Positions 1 through 6,739 of a stretch of DNA of 9,932 nt are shown here, piece after piece. The notes under the pieces are model-generated. The model was not told the DNA's origin. It saw only the letters and a list, made by a program, of their open reading frames with translations, and made no database searches. A program made the position numbers and the translations under genes. How positions within the stretch are numbered: position 1 is the stretch's first letter; each line of letters opens with the position of its first letter. Source of the stretch: Flammeovirgaceae bacterium UBA5008 (GTDB lineage Bacteria; Bacteroidota; Bacteroidia; Cytophagales; Cyclobacteriaceae); assembly GCA_002398365.1 (NCBI GenBank), contig DGYK01000008.1, positions 35,106 through 45,037 on the forward strand, in the 5' to 3' direction.

Positions 1-33
1 ATCGCTGCGGCTCTTATATTATTTATACGCTCA

Positions 34-801
34 TTAAATATGTACACCCCCTGCTACTTCAATGCGCTGTGCATTGACCCACTTCGCATCTTCGCTGCAT
101 AAAAACGCTACGACACTGCCGATGTCATCCGCCAGACCTACACGACCCAACGCAGTCATGCTGGCGATTCGATCGTTGAGTTCCTTATTATCGCGAACCG
201 CTCCGCCTCCAAAATCAGTTGCGATAGCACCGGGGGCTACGGTGTTTACACGTATTTTGCGAATGCCAAATTCTTGTGCCTGATAGCGTGTTAAACTTTC
301 TACGGCAGATTTCATAATCGCATACGGAGCATAATTTGGATAACTAAAACGCGCAAGCCCCGAAGAGATGTTGACGATGCTTCCGCTATCCGCTAGAAGA
401 GGAAGCAACTTTTGAGTGATGAAGTATGGCGCCTTCAGATGAATATTCACCATGTTATCAAAAACTTCTTCGGTTGTATCAGCTATACTCGTATGCGTGC
501 CGATGCCCGCGTTGTTAACTAATGCGAAAAGTTGTGTCGTTCCAAAATCATCGGTAAGACTCTTTTTTACAACGCCCACGAAAGCGTCAAATGATTTGGA
601 TTGAGCCACATCCAACGGAAATGCTTTTGCCTTTTTTCCCAACGCACTAATCTCTTGCACTACTTTCCCTGCTTCGTCTGCATTGGTGTGGTAGGTAATG
701 ATGATGTCAAAACCTTTTTTCGCCAATTGAATCGCCATATCCCGACCCAGCCCGCGGCTACCACCGGTAACCAATGCCACTTTGTTTGATTGAGTTGCCA
801 T
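34..801 (-). CDS. Short-chain dehydrogenase/reductase (SDR), classical type
   Basis: This 255-residue protein is a cytoplasmic NAD(P)(H)-dependent oxidoreductase of the classical SDR family, whose usual length is about 250. Seen in the sequence, numbered from the ATG at 801: the glycine-rich cofactor motif TGGSRGLG (12-19), the acidic LDV (63-65), NNAG (96-99), the active-site Asn of NIHLK (119), catalytic Ser in NISSG (146/147), and Tyr160 and Lys164 of the YxxxK motif, followed by PG at 190-191. All catalytic residues are intact. The frame extends to a GTG at 834, but that extension looks like leader; the ATG at 801 has an A-rich Bacteroidota-style leader and starts just before the Rossmann fold. 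The gene lies 87 bp downstream of an AraC-type regulator on the same strand, so co-transcription or local control is likely. The substrate cannot be read from sequence; the arginine after TGGS suggests NADP(H), which is inference. Confidence 0.93.
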   Translation of the reverse strand: MATQSNKVALVTGGSRGLGRDMAIQLAKKGFDIIITYHTNADEAGKVVQEISALGKKAKAFPLDVAQSKSFDAFVGVVKKSLTDDFGTTQLFALVNNAGIGTHTSIADTTEEVFDNMVNIHLKAPYFITQKLLPLLADSGSIVNISSGLARFSYPNYAPYAIMKSAVESLTRYQAQEFGIRKIRVNTVAPGAIATDFGGGAVRDNKELNDRIASMTALGRVGLADDIGSVVAFLCSEDAKWVNAQRIEVAGGVHI

Positions 802-824
802 GTTGTTTCTTGTTTTATTTACAA

Positions 825-832
825 CAAAGGTC
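825..832 (-). promoter_or_regulatory. Possible -7 promoter element for the SDR gene
   Basis: On the minus strand this reads GACCTTTG, one mismatch from the Bacteroidota -7 consensus TAnnTTTG. It sits 23 nt before the ATG at 801, similar to the spacing of the perfect element before the neighbouring AraC gene. A TTG that could act as -33 lies 25 nt further upstream, slightly beyond the usual 17-23. It may give the SDR gene its own promoter, but read-through from the AraC gene is equally plausible. Confidence 0.25.
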
Positions 833-888
833 ACTCATCCGGGCAAAGAGCAGCTTGCAAATAGCAATCGACTATTTACAAAATTCAA

Positions 889-1818
889 TCAATTACGATA
901 CTTCAGGGGCGAGAGAGTTGTATGCTTTTTAAAGAAGTTCGAGAAATGTGCCACTTCATCAAATCCCAGCACATAGGCAATTTCAGACACATTCCATTGT
1001 GTTTGTTTTAGCAAAATCTTCGCCTCTTCGGCAATACGACCATTCACGATTTCGGTCGTGCTTCGGCCAGTGGTTTCTTTCAATACTTTATTCAGGTGAT
1101 TAATATGAATGCCCAAGGCATTCGCAAAATCAGTGGGCGTTTTCAGTTGGATGGTTTGCGCTACGTTTTCAATCGGAAACTGACGCTCCAGCAGTTCAAT
1201 AAACAACGAAGAAATGCGACTTGCCGCGTTGATCGTGTTAGACGCACTTTCCATCGGCTTTAGTTTTTGTCCGGTATGGATCAGTTCCAAAACATAGTTG
1301 CGGAGCAAATCATATTTAAAGGCATAGTCCGAAGATAATTCGTCACTCATCTTCCGAAAGATTGCTTCTATTTTCTGGTATTCCTGATGGGTGAGCTGAT
1401 AGACAAAATCACTGGTAGGTTGATAAATCGGTAAGTCGTCAATTACTAAACCCGTTTTAGACTTCGACAAAAACTCTTTGGTGAATACACAAAAAAAACC
1501 TGCCTGCTCTTTGCCTTGGGGTATGTAGCGATAAGGAATTTTTGGTGTTGCAAACAAAATTCCTTGCTTTTCGATTGACACCGTTTTATCAGCATACTCA
1601 ACTTTATTCTTCCCTTTGATCAAACTGATTTTGTAATACGTTCTTCGGTTATAGGTCATTTCAGAAGTTTTGTTGCCGCTATAGTAAAACTTGGCGATAT
1701 CAAAAACATTAAATTGTCCGAGATCATTGGTGCTTTTGCTATCCAGAAAATAATCCAGGTTAAAATCAGTTTTGGTGCAAATTTCTTTATAAAAGTCCCG
1801 GATACTGATCGTATTCAT
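889..1818 (-). CDS. AraC-family transcriptional regulator (SDR-linked)
   Basis: This 309-residue cytoplasmic regulator has an N-terminal effector-binding region of cupin-like character (about residues 1-200, beta-rich, with a typical ATPKIPYRYIP segment). The C-terminal ~100 residues form the AraC/XylS double helix-turn-helix. The second HTH is clear in WNVSEIAYVLGFDEVAHFSNFFKKHTTLSP, where the pattern IAxxxGFxxxxxFxxxFKK is diagnostic. The frame opens at a TTG at 1833, but the ATG at 1818 is preferred: a perfect -7 element at 1841-1848 would place the transcript start close to that TTG. The gene is divergent from the Nudix gene and lies upstream of the SDR gene on the same strand, its most likely target. 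The effector is unknown. No transmembrane segments are visible. Confidence 0.93.
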   Translation of the reverse strand: MNTISIRDFYKEICTKTDFNLDYFLDSKSTNDLGQFNVFDIAKFYYSGNKTSEMTYNRRTYYKISLIKGKNKVEYADKTVSIEKQGILFATPKIPYRYIPQGKEQAGFFCVFTKEFLSKSKTGLVIDDLPIYQPTSDFVYQLTHQEYQKIEAIFRKMSDELSSDYAFKYDLLRNYVLELIHTGQKLKPMESASNTINAASRISSLFIELLERQFPIENVAQTIQLKTPTDFANALGIHINHLNKVLKETTGRSTTEIVNGRIAEEAKILLKQTQWNVSEIAYVLGFDEVAHFSNFFKKHTTLSPLKYRN

Positions 1819-1840
1819 AGTTGTAAAATTCAAATCATGA

Positions 1841-1848
1841 CAAAGTTA
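1841..1848 (-). promoter_or_regulatory. -7 promoter element (TAACTTTG) of the AraC gene
   Basis: Minus strand TAACTTTG is an exact match to TAnnTTTG, the -7 element used by the Bacteroidota primary sigma factor. It ends 22 nt before the ATG at 1818. No TTG is seen at the usual -33 distance, so the promoter may be weak or activator-dependent. Confidence 0.5.
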
Positions 1849-1932
1849 CGACATATTAATTAACATCTTCTTGCAGAAATAAGAACCCATTCATCGCCAT
1901 TGCTTGGAGTCGGGTAATCGGTGATCTTTCCT

Positions 1933-1940
1933 TACTTTTG
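1933..1940 (+). promoter_or_regulatory. -7 promoter element (TACTTTTG) of the Nudix gene
   Basis: TACTTTTG matches TAnnTTTG exactly and lies 26 nt before the ATG at 1967. The nearest upstream TTG (1904-1906) is 26 nt away, longer than the usual 17-23 nt spacer, so the -33 box is uncertain. It forms a divergent promoter pair with the element at 1841-1848. Confidence 0.5.
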
Positions 1941-1966
1941 AGTCATTAAACTTCTCTTTGGTATTT

Positions 1967-2452
1967 ATGAAATATTGTCTGAAGTGCGGAAAGCCAATGA
2001 CCCCTCGCCTCATTGATCATCGCGAGCGATTTGCTTGCAATGATTCAGGTTGTGGATTTATTTATTGGAACAATCCGATACCGGTAGTGGGAATGGTAGT
2101 GGAAACTGAGCAGGGAATTGTTCTGGCTCACAACAAATTGATGCCACAGGGAATCTTCTCGATTATCACCGGCTTTCTGGAAGCAAATGAATCACCTGAG
2201 TCAGCTGCTCAACGAGAAACAAAAGAAGAACTGGGATTAGATGCTGTTGAAATACATTTCTTAGGCGTCTTACCTTTTGCGCGTGCCAATCAGATTGTGA
2301 TTGCTTATCACATCAAGGCAAGTGGAAAAATACAATTGAACGAAGAGTTGGACGCATATAAAATAGTTCAGAAAACTGAGCTCAGAGGTTACTCTAAGAA
2401 CAATAAATTCGAAGTGCAGGAATGGCTTGATCACTTGAATGTACTTGCCTAA
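1967..2452 (+). CDS. Zinc-ribbon Nudix hydrolase
   Basis: This 161-residue cytoplasmic protein is a predicted Mg2+-dependent hydrolase of a nucleoside-diphosphate-linked substrate. It opens with a four-cysteine zinc ribbon (Cys4 and Cys7 in CLKCG, Cys24 and Cys29 in CNDSGC), then the Nudix fold. The Nudix box GX5EX7REUXEEXGU is complete at about 69-91 (GFLEANE followed by RETKEELGL), with Thr in one position that is usually a larger aliphatic. The zinc ribbon recalls NADH pyrophosphatase (NudC). However, the protein is much shorter than the ~257 residues of NudC and lacks its SQPWPFPxS motif after the box, so NAD-cap or NADH specificity should not be assumed. The ATG at 1967 is chosen over a TTG at 1958. 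It is a single-gene unit with its own promoter and a terminator shared with the convergent amylase gene. Confidence 0.9.
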   Translation: MKYCLKCGKPMTPRLIDHRERFACNDSGCGFIYWNNPIPVVGMVVETEQGIVLAHNKLMPQGIFSIITGFLEANESPESAAQRETKEELGLDAVEIHFLGVLPFARANQIVIAYHIKASGKIQLNEELDAYKIVQKTELRGYSKNNKFEVQEWLDHLNVLA

Positions 2453-2457
2453 ATAAG

Positions 2458-2506
2458 AACGCCAGTCACATTTCTGCAACTGGCGTTTGAAGACATTCTT
2501 TTTTTT
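2458..2506. terminator. Hairpin terminator between convergent Nudix and amylase genes
   Basis: A perfect 9-bp inverted repeat, AACGCCAGT at 2458-2466 and ACTGGCGTT at 2479-2487, flanks a 12-nt loop. It lies 6 bp after the Nudix stop. On the plus strand a run of eight T follows at 2499-2506, 11 nt beyond the stem; on the minus strand the stem is followed by CTTATTTA. The T-run is not directly adjacent on either side, so efficiency is uncertain, but its place between two 3' ends supports a bidirectional role. Confidence 0.65.
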
Positions 2507-4826
2507 AGTCTTTAATAATCTTTTGCGTTTTTCGATAAGATCCTACCTGCGTCTGCAATATATACATGCCTTTCGATTGGTTCGTTACATCCAATTCTAA
2601 CTCTTGATTCGTTTGTGTTGTTTCATTGAATATTTTTTGGCCTGTCAATGAATAAAATTCGATCAGTGCGGTTTCGGTGCGAGGAGAAGTGATCTGTATA
2701 TGTAGTTTGTCTTTAACCGGATTCGACCACACATTTACTTCCGGCTCGCCTTCTTTGATGGCATCTATTTCTTTGGCCTCATCAGAACTTACGGCACCAA
2801 CCCGCGCACCCGGATCGGAAAATGCTACATACTCACTTTGCTTTACATATACTGCATAGCCTCTTGGAGGGGCAGACACATATACGCGACCATCGGAATA
2901 CACTTGTGTAGTTTGTGTGGGATCAAACGCATTCACCAGCACCGTATTGGCCCACGATGCCCAACCCGAAGGGGCAGCATCTACCCACAGCCCTTTCGTT
3001 TGTGTTTCATGATTATTGATTACCACAATGGCTCCGCTCTTCGTGCCATTGCCAGCTCTACGCGCAGCATATACATTATAAGCATCCCCCGATGGATACG
3101 GATTTCCCACTTGACTTAATACAGTCAAGGTTCCATCCAAATACGTTTTACGTACAAAAATTAATTTACGAATGTCTGTGCCAAGAGTTGAAGCGGGCGT
3201 AACCGTCAAGCTGGAGTTGTGCGCGTCAACCATCACATCACCAAAGTAGTGGTTATAAAAAACACAGGGTTTTCCTTCGTGTGTTAAGATATACGCATAT
3301 CCTAATTTCCAATCTTTAGTTACCCACTTGTCATGTTCTTTTCCGGTATCATGATTTTCAAGCCACGTTACCACCGAAGTACCCGGAAGTGAATTACCAC
3401 TATTGTTGCGCACCATACCTGCATGATTCAGCCAGCGCATATCAAAGTTACTACCACTTTGGTTACACAAGTCAGTCAGTGAAGACTTCAACGGAAAATC
3501 AAAACCATTCACAGCTGCACCATTGGCGGCTATCGTGTTTACCCAATTTTTGATGCGATAGTCTGCACCCCAATATTCGCCCACAATAAAACGCTGACTT
3601 CCATTTTTCAAGGGCAGATTCTTCACCCAATTAGAGACATAGGTTTCCTGAAAGCCACGAACAAAATCCAATCGAAAGCCATCAAAGCCAAGTTGATTGG
3701 AAAGCCATACACCCCAATCTTTATAGCGGTTGGCTACCGTGGTGCTGTAGGTATTCAAATCATTGCCAAAAAACTTCGTGTTGGGAATTATTTCGTCCGA
3801 TCCGGGAAAGCCGAGCCAATCCAAATTATCTACCGGATGAAAGTCGGCATAACCCCACGAGAAATTTGCTTCACCTGTACCCGTGTGATTTACATAATTA
3901 ACTTTGGTATTGGTATGCGCCTCAAGCTGCGTAGTAGTAGCGATGTTCGTACCGTTTTTCCAAATGACCTTGGGATAATATCCATTGGTTTGATCGGCCC
4001 AGGCCCACGTCCAAGGGTTCGAAGTTTCTTTACGAGCCGTCAATCGAATGATGATGTCGGTAGTGCTGGTAATCGTTACTTTGTATTCATCCAGATCGCT
4101 CACTTCAATATGCCCACGCACTGTGTTGCCCGATGCCGGATACGTATTAAAATTTCCACCGCCATTGTTGGGCTCCGATTCCCACGAATAGTTGGAGTTC
4201 ATACCGGTATTGGCATAATCAATTTGCAAGTCATAGCCTCGATCTACTTTCTGCGTGCTGTTGAGATAGTAGCCATGGATTTGAATGTAATAATCACCGG
4301 CAGTTGCATTTTTGATCACCCACTTTATTTCGTTAGTGGGGTATGGAGCAAATTGAGTGCTGTTGCGGTACGCCTGATCGAACACATATTGCTTCACAGC
4401 CGGGTTGGATTCATCCTGATCGTCACCGGTGTATAAATGGTTGAGAACGATATCGGCATACACATCAATCTGATTGGTATGCATGGTAGAAATCATTTGT
4501 TCTAACTCCGAGCGCGAGCCGAAGCGCGTTTCGACTGTTCCTTTTTGATTGTAGTTCCCCAAATCATACAGATCGAAAATACCGTAGCCCATGTCATAAA
4601 TACCAAAGTTTCCCTTGGCGGGAGAGGGCACCCAAATGCCTTTGAAGCCGGCATTTTTAAGTACAGTCGATTTTGTTCTCAGGTTATCCCACCACGTTCC
4701 GTTCAGGGTGGCGGCCATAACAGGCACGTCCCAATAAAAGGCCTGCATCATGACATCATTCTGGCTAAAGGCTGCAGTGGGCAGTAGCAAAAGGCAAATC
4801 CAGACAGCGTAAAAACATCTTTTCAT
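2505..4826 (-). CDS. Secreted GH13 alpha-amylase with T9SS C-terminal sorting domain
   Basis: This 773-residue extracellular enzyme is predicted to cleave internal alpha-1,4 bonds of starch or related glucans. A signal peptide (about 1-21, ending AAFS before QNDV) is followed by the TIM barrel. The four GH13 regions are intact: I, DVYADIVLNH (121-130); II, GFRLDFVRG with nucleophile Asp387; III, VGEYWG with acid/base Glu417; IV, WLENHDTG with Asp493. The N-terminal barrel (MQAFYWDVP; QKGTVETRFGS) strongly resembles archaeal Pyrococcus/Thermococcus amylases (GH13_7 type). Domain B is enlarged by roughly 170 residues (about 150-320), part of which looks like bacterial PPC beta-sandwich sequence. 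Residues ~697-773 (VWSNPVKDKLHI, then SKGMYILQTQ and KTQKIIKD) match the Por-secretion (T9SS type A) sorting domain, which is cleaved on export and often leads to surface attachment. It lies 135 bp downstream of the membrane AraC regulator. No SusC/SusD genes are present in the window. Confidence 0.95.
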   Translation of the reverse strand: MKRCFYAVWICLLLLPTAAFSQNDVMMQAFYWDVPVMAATLNGTWWDNLRTKSTVLKNAGFKGIWVPSPAKGNFGIYDMGYGIFDLYDLGNYNQKGTVETRFGSRSELEQMISTMHTNQIDVYADIVLNHLYTGDDQDESNPAVKQYVFDQAYRNSTQFAPYPTNEIKWVIKNATAGDYYIQIHGYYLNSTQKVDRGYDLQIDYANTGMNSNYSWESEPNNGGGNFNTYPASGNTVRGHIEVSDLDEYKVTITSTTDIIIRLTARKETSNPWTWAWADQTNGYYPKVIWKNGTNIATTTQLEAHTNTKVNYVNHTGTGEANFSWGYADFHPVDNLDWLGFPGSDEIIPNTKFFGNDLNTYSTTVANRYKDWGVWLSNQLGFDGFRLDFVRGFQETYVSNWVKNLPLKNGSQRFIVGEYWGADYRIKNWVNTIAANGAAVNGFDFPLKSSLTDLCNQSGSNFDMRWLNHAGMVRNNSGNSLPGTSVVTWLENHDTGKEHDKWVTKDWKLGYAYILTHEGKPCVFYNHYFGDVMVDAHNSSLTVTPASTLGTDIRKLIFVRKTYLDGTLTVLSQVGNPYPSGDAYNVYAARRAGNGTKSGAIVVINNHETQTKGLWVDAAPSGWASWANTVLVNAFDPTQTTQVYSDGRVYVSAPPRGYAVYVKQSEYVAFSDPGARVGAVSSDEAKEIDAIKEGEPEVNVWSNPVKDKLHIQITSPRTETALIEFYSLTGQKIFNETTQTNQELELDVTNQSKGMYILQTQVGSYRKTQKIIKD

Positions 4827-4847
4827 AAAATAGGGATTATGTGGTTT

Positions 4848-4860
4848 CAGAATATTTCTG
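4848..4860. promoter_or_regulatory. Palindrome in the amylase leader
   Basis: CAGAATATTTCTG has perfect 5-bp arms (CAGAA/TTCTG) around TAT, 21 bp before the amylase ATG. If the -7 candidate at 4865-4872 is right, the palindrome covers the transcript start. It could be an operator or a small leader hairpin. No regulator is known to bind it. Confidence 0.3.
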
Positions 4861-4864
4861 GTGA

Positions 4865-4872
4865 CAAAAATG
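4865..4872 (-). promoter_or_regulatory. Candidate -7 element of the amylase gene
   Basis: Minus strand CATTTTTG differs from TAnnTTTG at one base and lies 38 nt before the amylase ATG. There is no TTG within 17-23 nt upstream. The missing -33 box fits an activator-dependent promoter, with the direct repeat at 4889-4933 just upstream as a possible activator site. Confidence 0.35.
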
Positions 4873-4888
4873 AATAACCCTGGGGCGG

Positions 4889-4933
4889 GAAACGACCGAA
4901 TTTCGAAAAGCAGACAAGTTAGAAACGCCCGAA
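4889..4933. promoter_or_regulatory. 12-bp direct repeat upstream of amylase, candidate AraC operator
   Basis: GAAACGACCGAA (4889-4900) and GAAACGCCCGAA (4922-4933) match at 11 of 12 positions, repeated in the same orientation 33 bp apart (about three helical turns). An 8-bp palindrome, TTTCGAAA (4901-4908), lies between them. The block is just upstream of the candidate amylase promoter. AraC-family proteins typically bind direct repeats, and the gene on the other side encodes one; binding itself is inference. Confidence 0.4.
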
Positions 4934-4953
4934 AGAGATGATTTTATGAATAT

Positions 4954-4969
4954 AGGACTTTTTAGTCCT
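4954..4969. other. Short perfect hairpin over the stop codon of the membrane regulator
   Basis: AGGACT (4954-4959) and AGTCCT (4964-4969) form a 6-bp stem with a 4-nt loop that contains most of the TAA stop of the regulator gene. No T-run follows on the minus strand, so it is not a standard intrinsic terminator. It may attenuate read-through into the amylase, protect a 3' end, or mean nothing. Confidence 0.3.
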
Positions 4970-6428
4970 GCCCCTCGTGCCAATCGGGCGCATGGGTTTT
5001 GAAGTAATCGCGTGGGTTTTGATTCGTTAACTTTTTGAATGCCAGATTGAAAGTAGATTTAGAGTTGAAACCCACCTCTTGTGCCAGCGCCAGAAACGTG
5101 TAATTCTTAAAATGTGGAGTTTTGGAAAGCGCAATGAATTCTTCCACCCGGTATTGATTCACAAAATCCCTGAAGTTTTTGTTGTGGTGGTCGTTGATCA
5201 CGCGCGAGAGCACATGAGGCTTGGTGCCGAGAAGGTCCGCCAAATCCGAAAGTGACAGTTCAGGGTTTTTATAGGGCTTTTGCGAGGTCATGAGCTCATC
5301 CAGCTTTATCGGCCAGTCGCCCGTGTCGAAGTTGTGTGTGATTTGCGGCTTTTCTTCCTTAATGATTTCCGGATAACGCCAGATAAAATAGGTTTCTACA
5401 AAAATGAGGGTCGAAAGCACGATGGCGATCAAATAGAAATCTTCCAGAAATGAATGATTGAACCCTAGCATTACCAACCCCACGTTTACCGGAATCAAAA
5501 GCACAGCCACAAACGAAATCCAAAAGAAATAATAGAGAAAATGCTGACTCTCACTTCGCTCCTGCGTACCGCTCGGGTTGAGAAAGTGAAACAACTGGAA
5601 CATTTTTATGTGCAGGTATAAATTGTAAACAAAGCCCGCACCAATAAATAGAATGCTGACACGGGTAAATGGTGGCCACAATAAAGCCGATGCAAAATTA
5701 AACAGGCTGAAGTTTGAAATCCGCACTAGCACCAGCAGAGCCGCTATCACTGCAGGCAAAAAGTATAATGAGAGTTTCGGAAAATGAGACGAGCTTGTAA
5801 ACGTCTTAAAGAAATAAATCAACACGGTACTCCAGCAAAACAAGCTGACATGAAAAACAAAGACAATATAACTTTGCCATATCTGATTCGAGATTTCAAA
5901 TAACACGACTAGCAAGAGCAATACCACCAACAGTAAGTTGATGGCAATCAGGCTCCGGAGTTTTTTACGATCTTTTTTTTCCGTTCGTACCATCAGCAAA
6001 CAAAGCACCATGCACAGAAAGGCGCAGCCAAAGAAAAAAAGAATGATGTAATTAAACGGACGCGCGCCACCCAAGTCCAGCCAATTATCAATGTGGATGT
6101 AAACAACGTTCCCTTGTGCGCTTCTATAAATACGGTTAGGCGTTAGTTGATTCAGTTCATTGGTTTCCACCCGCATCCAATCGCCACGCGTAAACTTGTA
6201 TTCAAATGCAGTAAGAGATGCGGGCACCGTTACCGCCAATTGACCGTTAAGCTGTTTTTGCACGATAAAGCGCTTATCGTTGGGCACCCAGTTGTTGAAG
6301 TTACCGCAAACAAAGATGGTATCGCGGTTTTGCGTACCCGAGGGCAATGCTTCAATAATGAATGTTACCTGTGCCTGCGCAGAAGATCCAAACAGCAGCA
6401 GGACAAGAATAATTTTTTTCAGGAGCAT
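4962..6428 (-). CDS. Membrane one-component regulator: CBM20/48-like domain, ~7 TM helices, AraC DNA-binding domain
   Basis: This 488-residue protein is a predicted inner-membrane transcription factor. A signal peptide (about 1-19, SSAQA before QVTF) precedes a periplasmic beta-sandwich (about 20-115) with hallmarks of starch/glycogen-binding E-set modules: GNFNNW (42-47), FEYKFTRGDW (75-84) and PNRIY (97-101). Hydrophobic segments follow near 127-147, 158-178, 185-207, 220-235, 257-275, 298-321 and 331-350. Seven helices with an external N-terminus place the C-terminus in the cytoplasm, which fits the AraC double HTH there (about 390-476: LSLSDLADLLG, then LAQEVGFNSKSTFNLAFKK and NPRDYF). 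No kinase or receiver domain is present, so signal and DNA binding share one chain. The amylase follows on the same strand after 135 bp, making it the obvious target. The ligand is unproven: similar E-set modules also occur in Bacteroidota esterases. Helix boundaries are by eye. Confidence 0.88.
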   Translation of the reverse strand: MLLKKIILVLLLFGSSAQAQVTFIIEALPSGTQNRDTIFVCGNFNNWVPNDKRFIVQKQLNGQLAVTVPASLTAFEYKFTRGDWMRVETNELNQLTPNRIYRSAQGNVVYIHIDNWLDLGGARPFNYIILFFFGCAFLCMVLCLLMVRTEKKDRKKLRSLIAINLLLVVLLLLVVLFEISNQIWQSYIVFVFHVSLFCWSTVLIYFFKTFTSSSHFPKLSLYFLPAVIAALLVLVRISNFSLFNFASALLWPPFTRVSILFIGAGFVYNLYLHIKMFQLFHFLNPSGTQERSESQHFLYYFFWISFVAVLLIPVNVGLVMLGFNHSFLEDFYLIAIVLSTLIFVETYFIWRYPEIIKEEKPQITHNFDTGDWPIKLDELMTSQKPYKNPELSLSDLADLLGTKPHVLSRVINDHHNKNFRDFVNQYRVEEFIALSKTPHFKNYTFLALAQEVGFNSKSTFNLAFKKLTNQNPRDYFKTHAPDWHEGQD

Positions 6429-6739
6429 GAAACTTCACCTATCTCTTCGACTATAAATATAGATGAAAAGCACTGATCAACCATCGGGTGTTGTTCCCTT
6501 TTATGGGGTAGGGTTGGGCCAAATCCTTTTCGGTGATGATGTATCCCACTAGAATAGAGATTAATATCAACGAATACTCGACCAGCGACATACAAACAGG
6601 TTTGTTAACTTAGCAACCGAAAGAAACGCGATGCGTACAAGAAACACAGGAATATTCTTGTTAGAGTATTTGCAGCAAGTTACTCCACTAATTTCTCCGG
6701 TCAACAGAGCATAGATAAAGTCAGTCCAAAATCAATAAA
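6429..6739. other. Divergent intergenic region, no gene
   Basis: These 311 bp separate the start of the membrane regulator (leftward) from the start of the pentapeptide-repeat gene (rightward), so both promoters should be here. I see no exact TAnnTTTG on either strand. The nearest is CAGGTTTG at 6597-6604 (plus, one mismatch). A GAAACGC at 6623-6629, preceded by ACCGAA, shares short words with the amylase-upstream direct repeat, but this is too weak to call a site. No convincing small ORF or RNA is seen. Confidence 0.5.

Noticed and set aside
802..834. Longer SDR start at a GTG (834)
   Set aside because: The additional 11 residues are not typical of SDRs, and the ATG at 801 has a better leader and spacing.
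3693..4436. Open frame of 247 codons on the plus strand
   Set aside because: It lies entirely antisense to the amylase gene, has no family motifs, and its composition mirrors the coding strand below it.
4954..4969. Intrinsic terminator of the membrane regulator gene
   Set aside because: The hairpin has no T-run after it on the minus strand; listed only as a hairpin.
2505..6428. Complete starch-utilisation locus (Sus-like PUL)
   Set aside because: No SusC/SusD transporter-binding pair or other glycoside hydrolase is in the window; only a regulator and one amylase.
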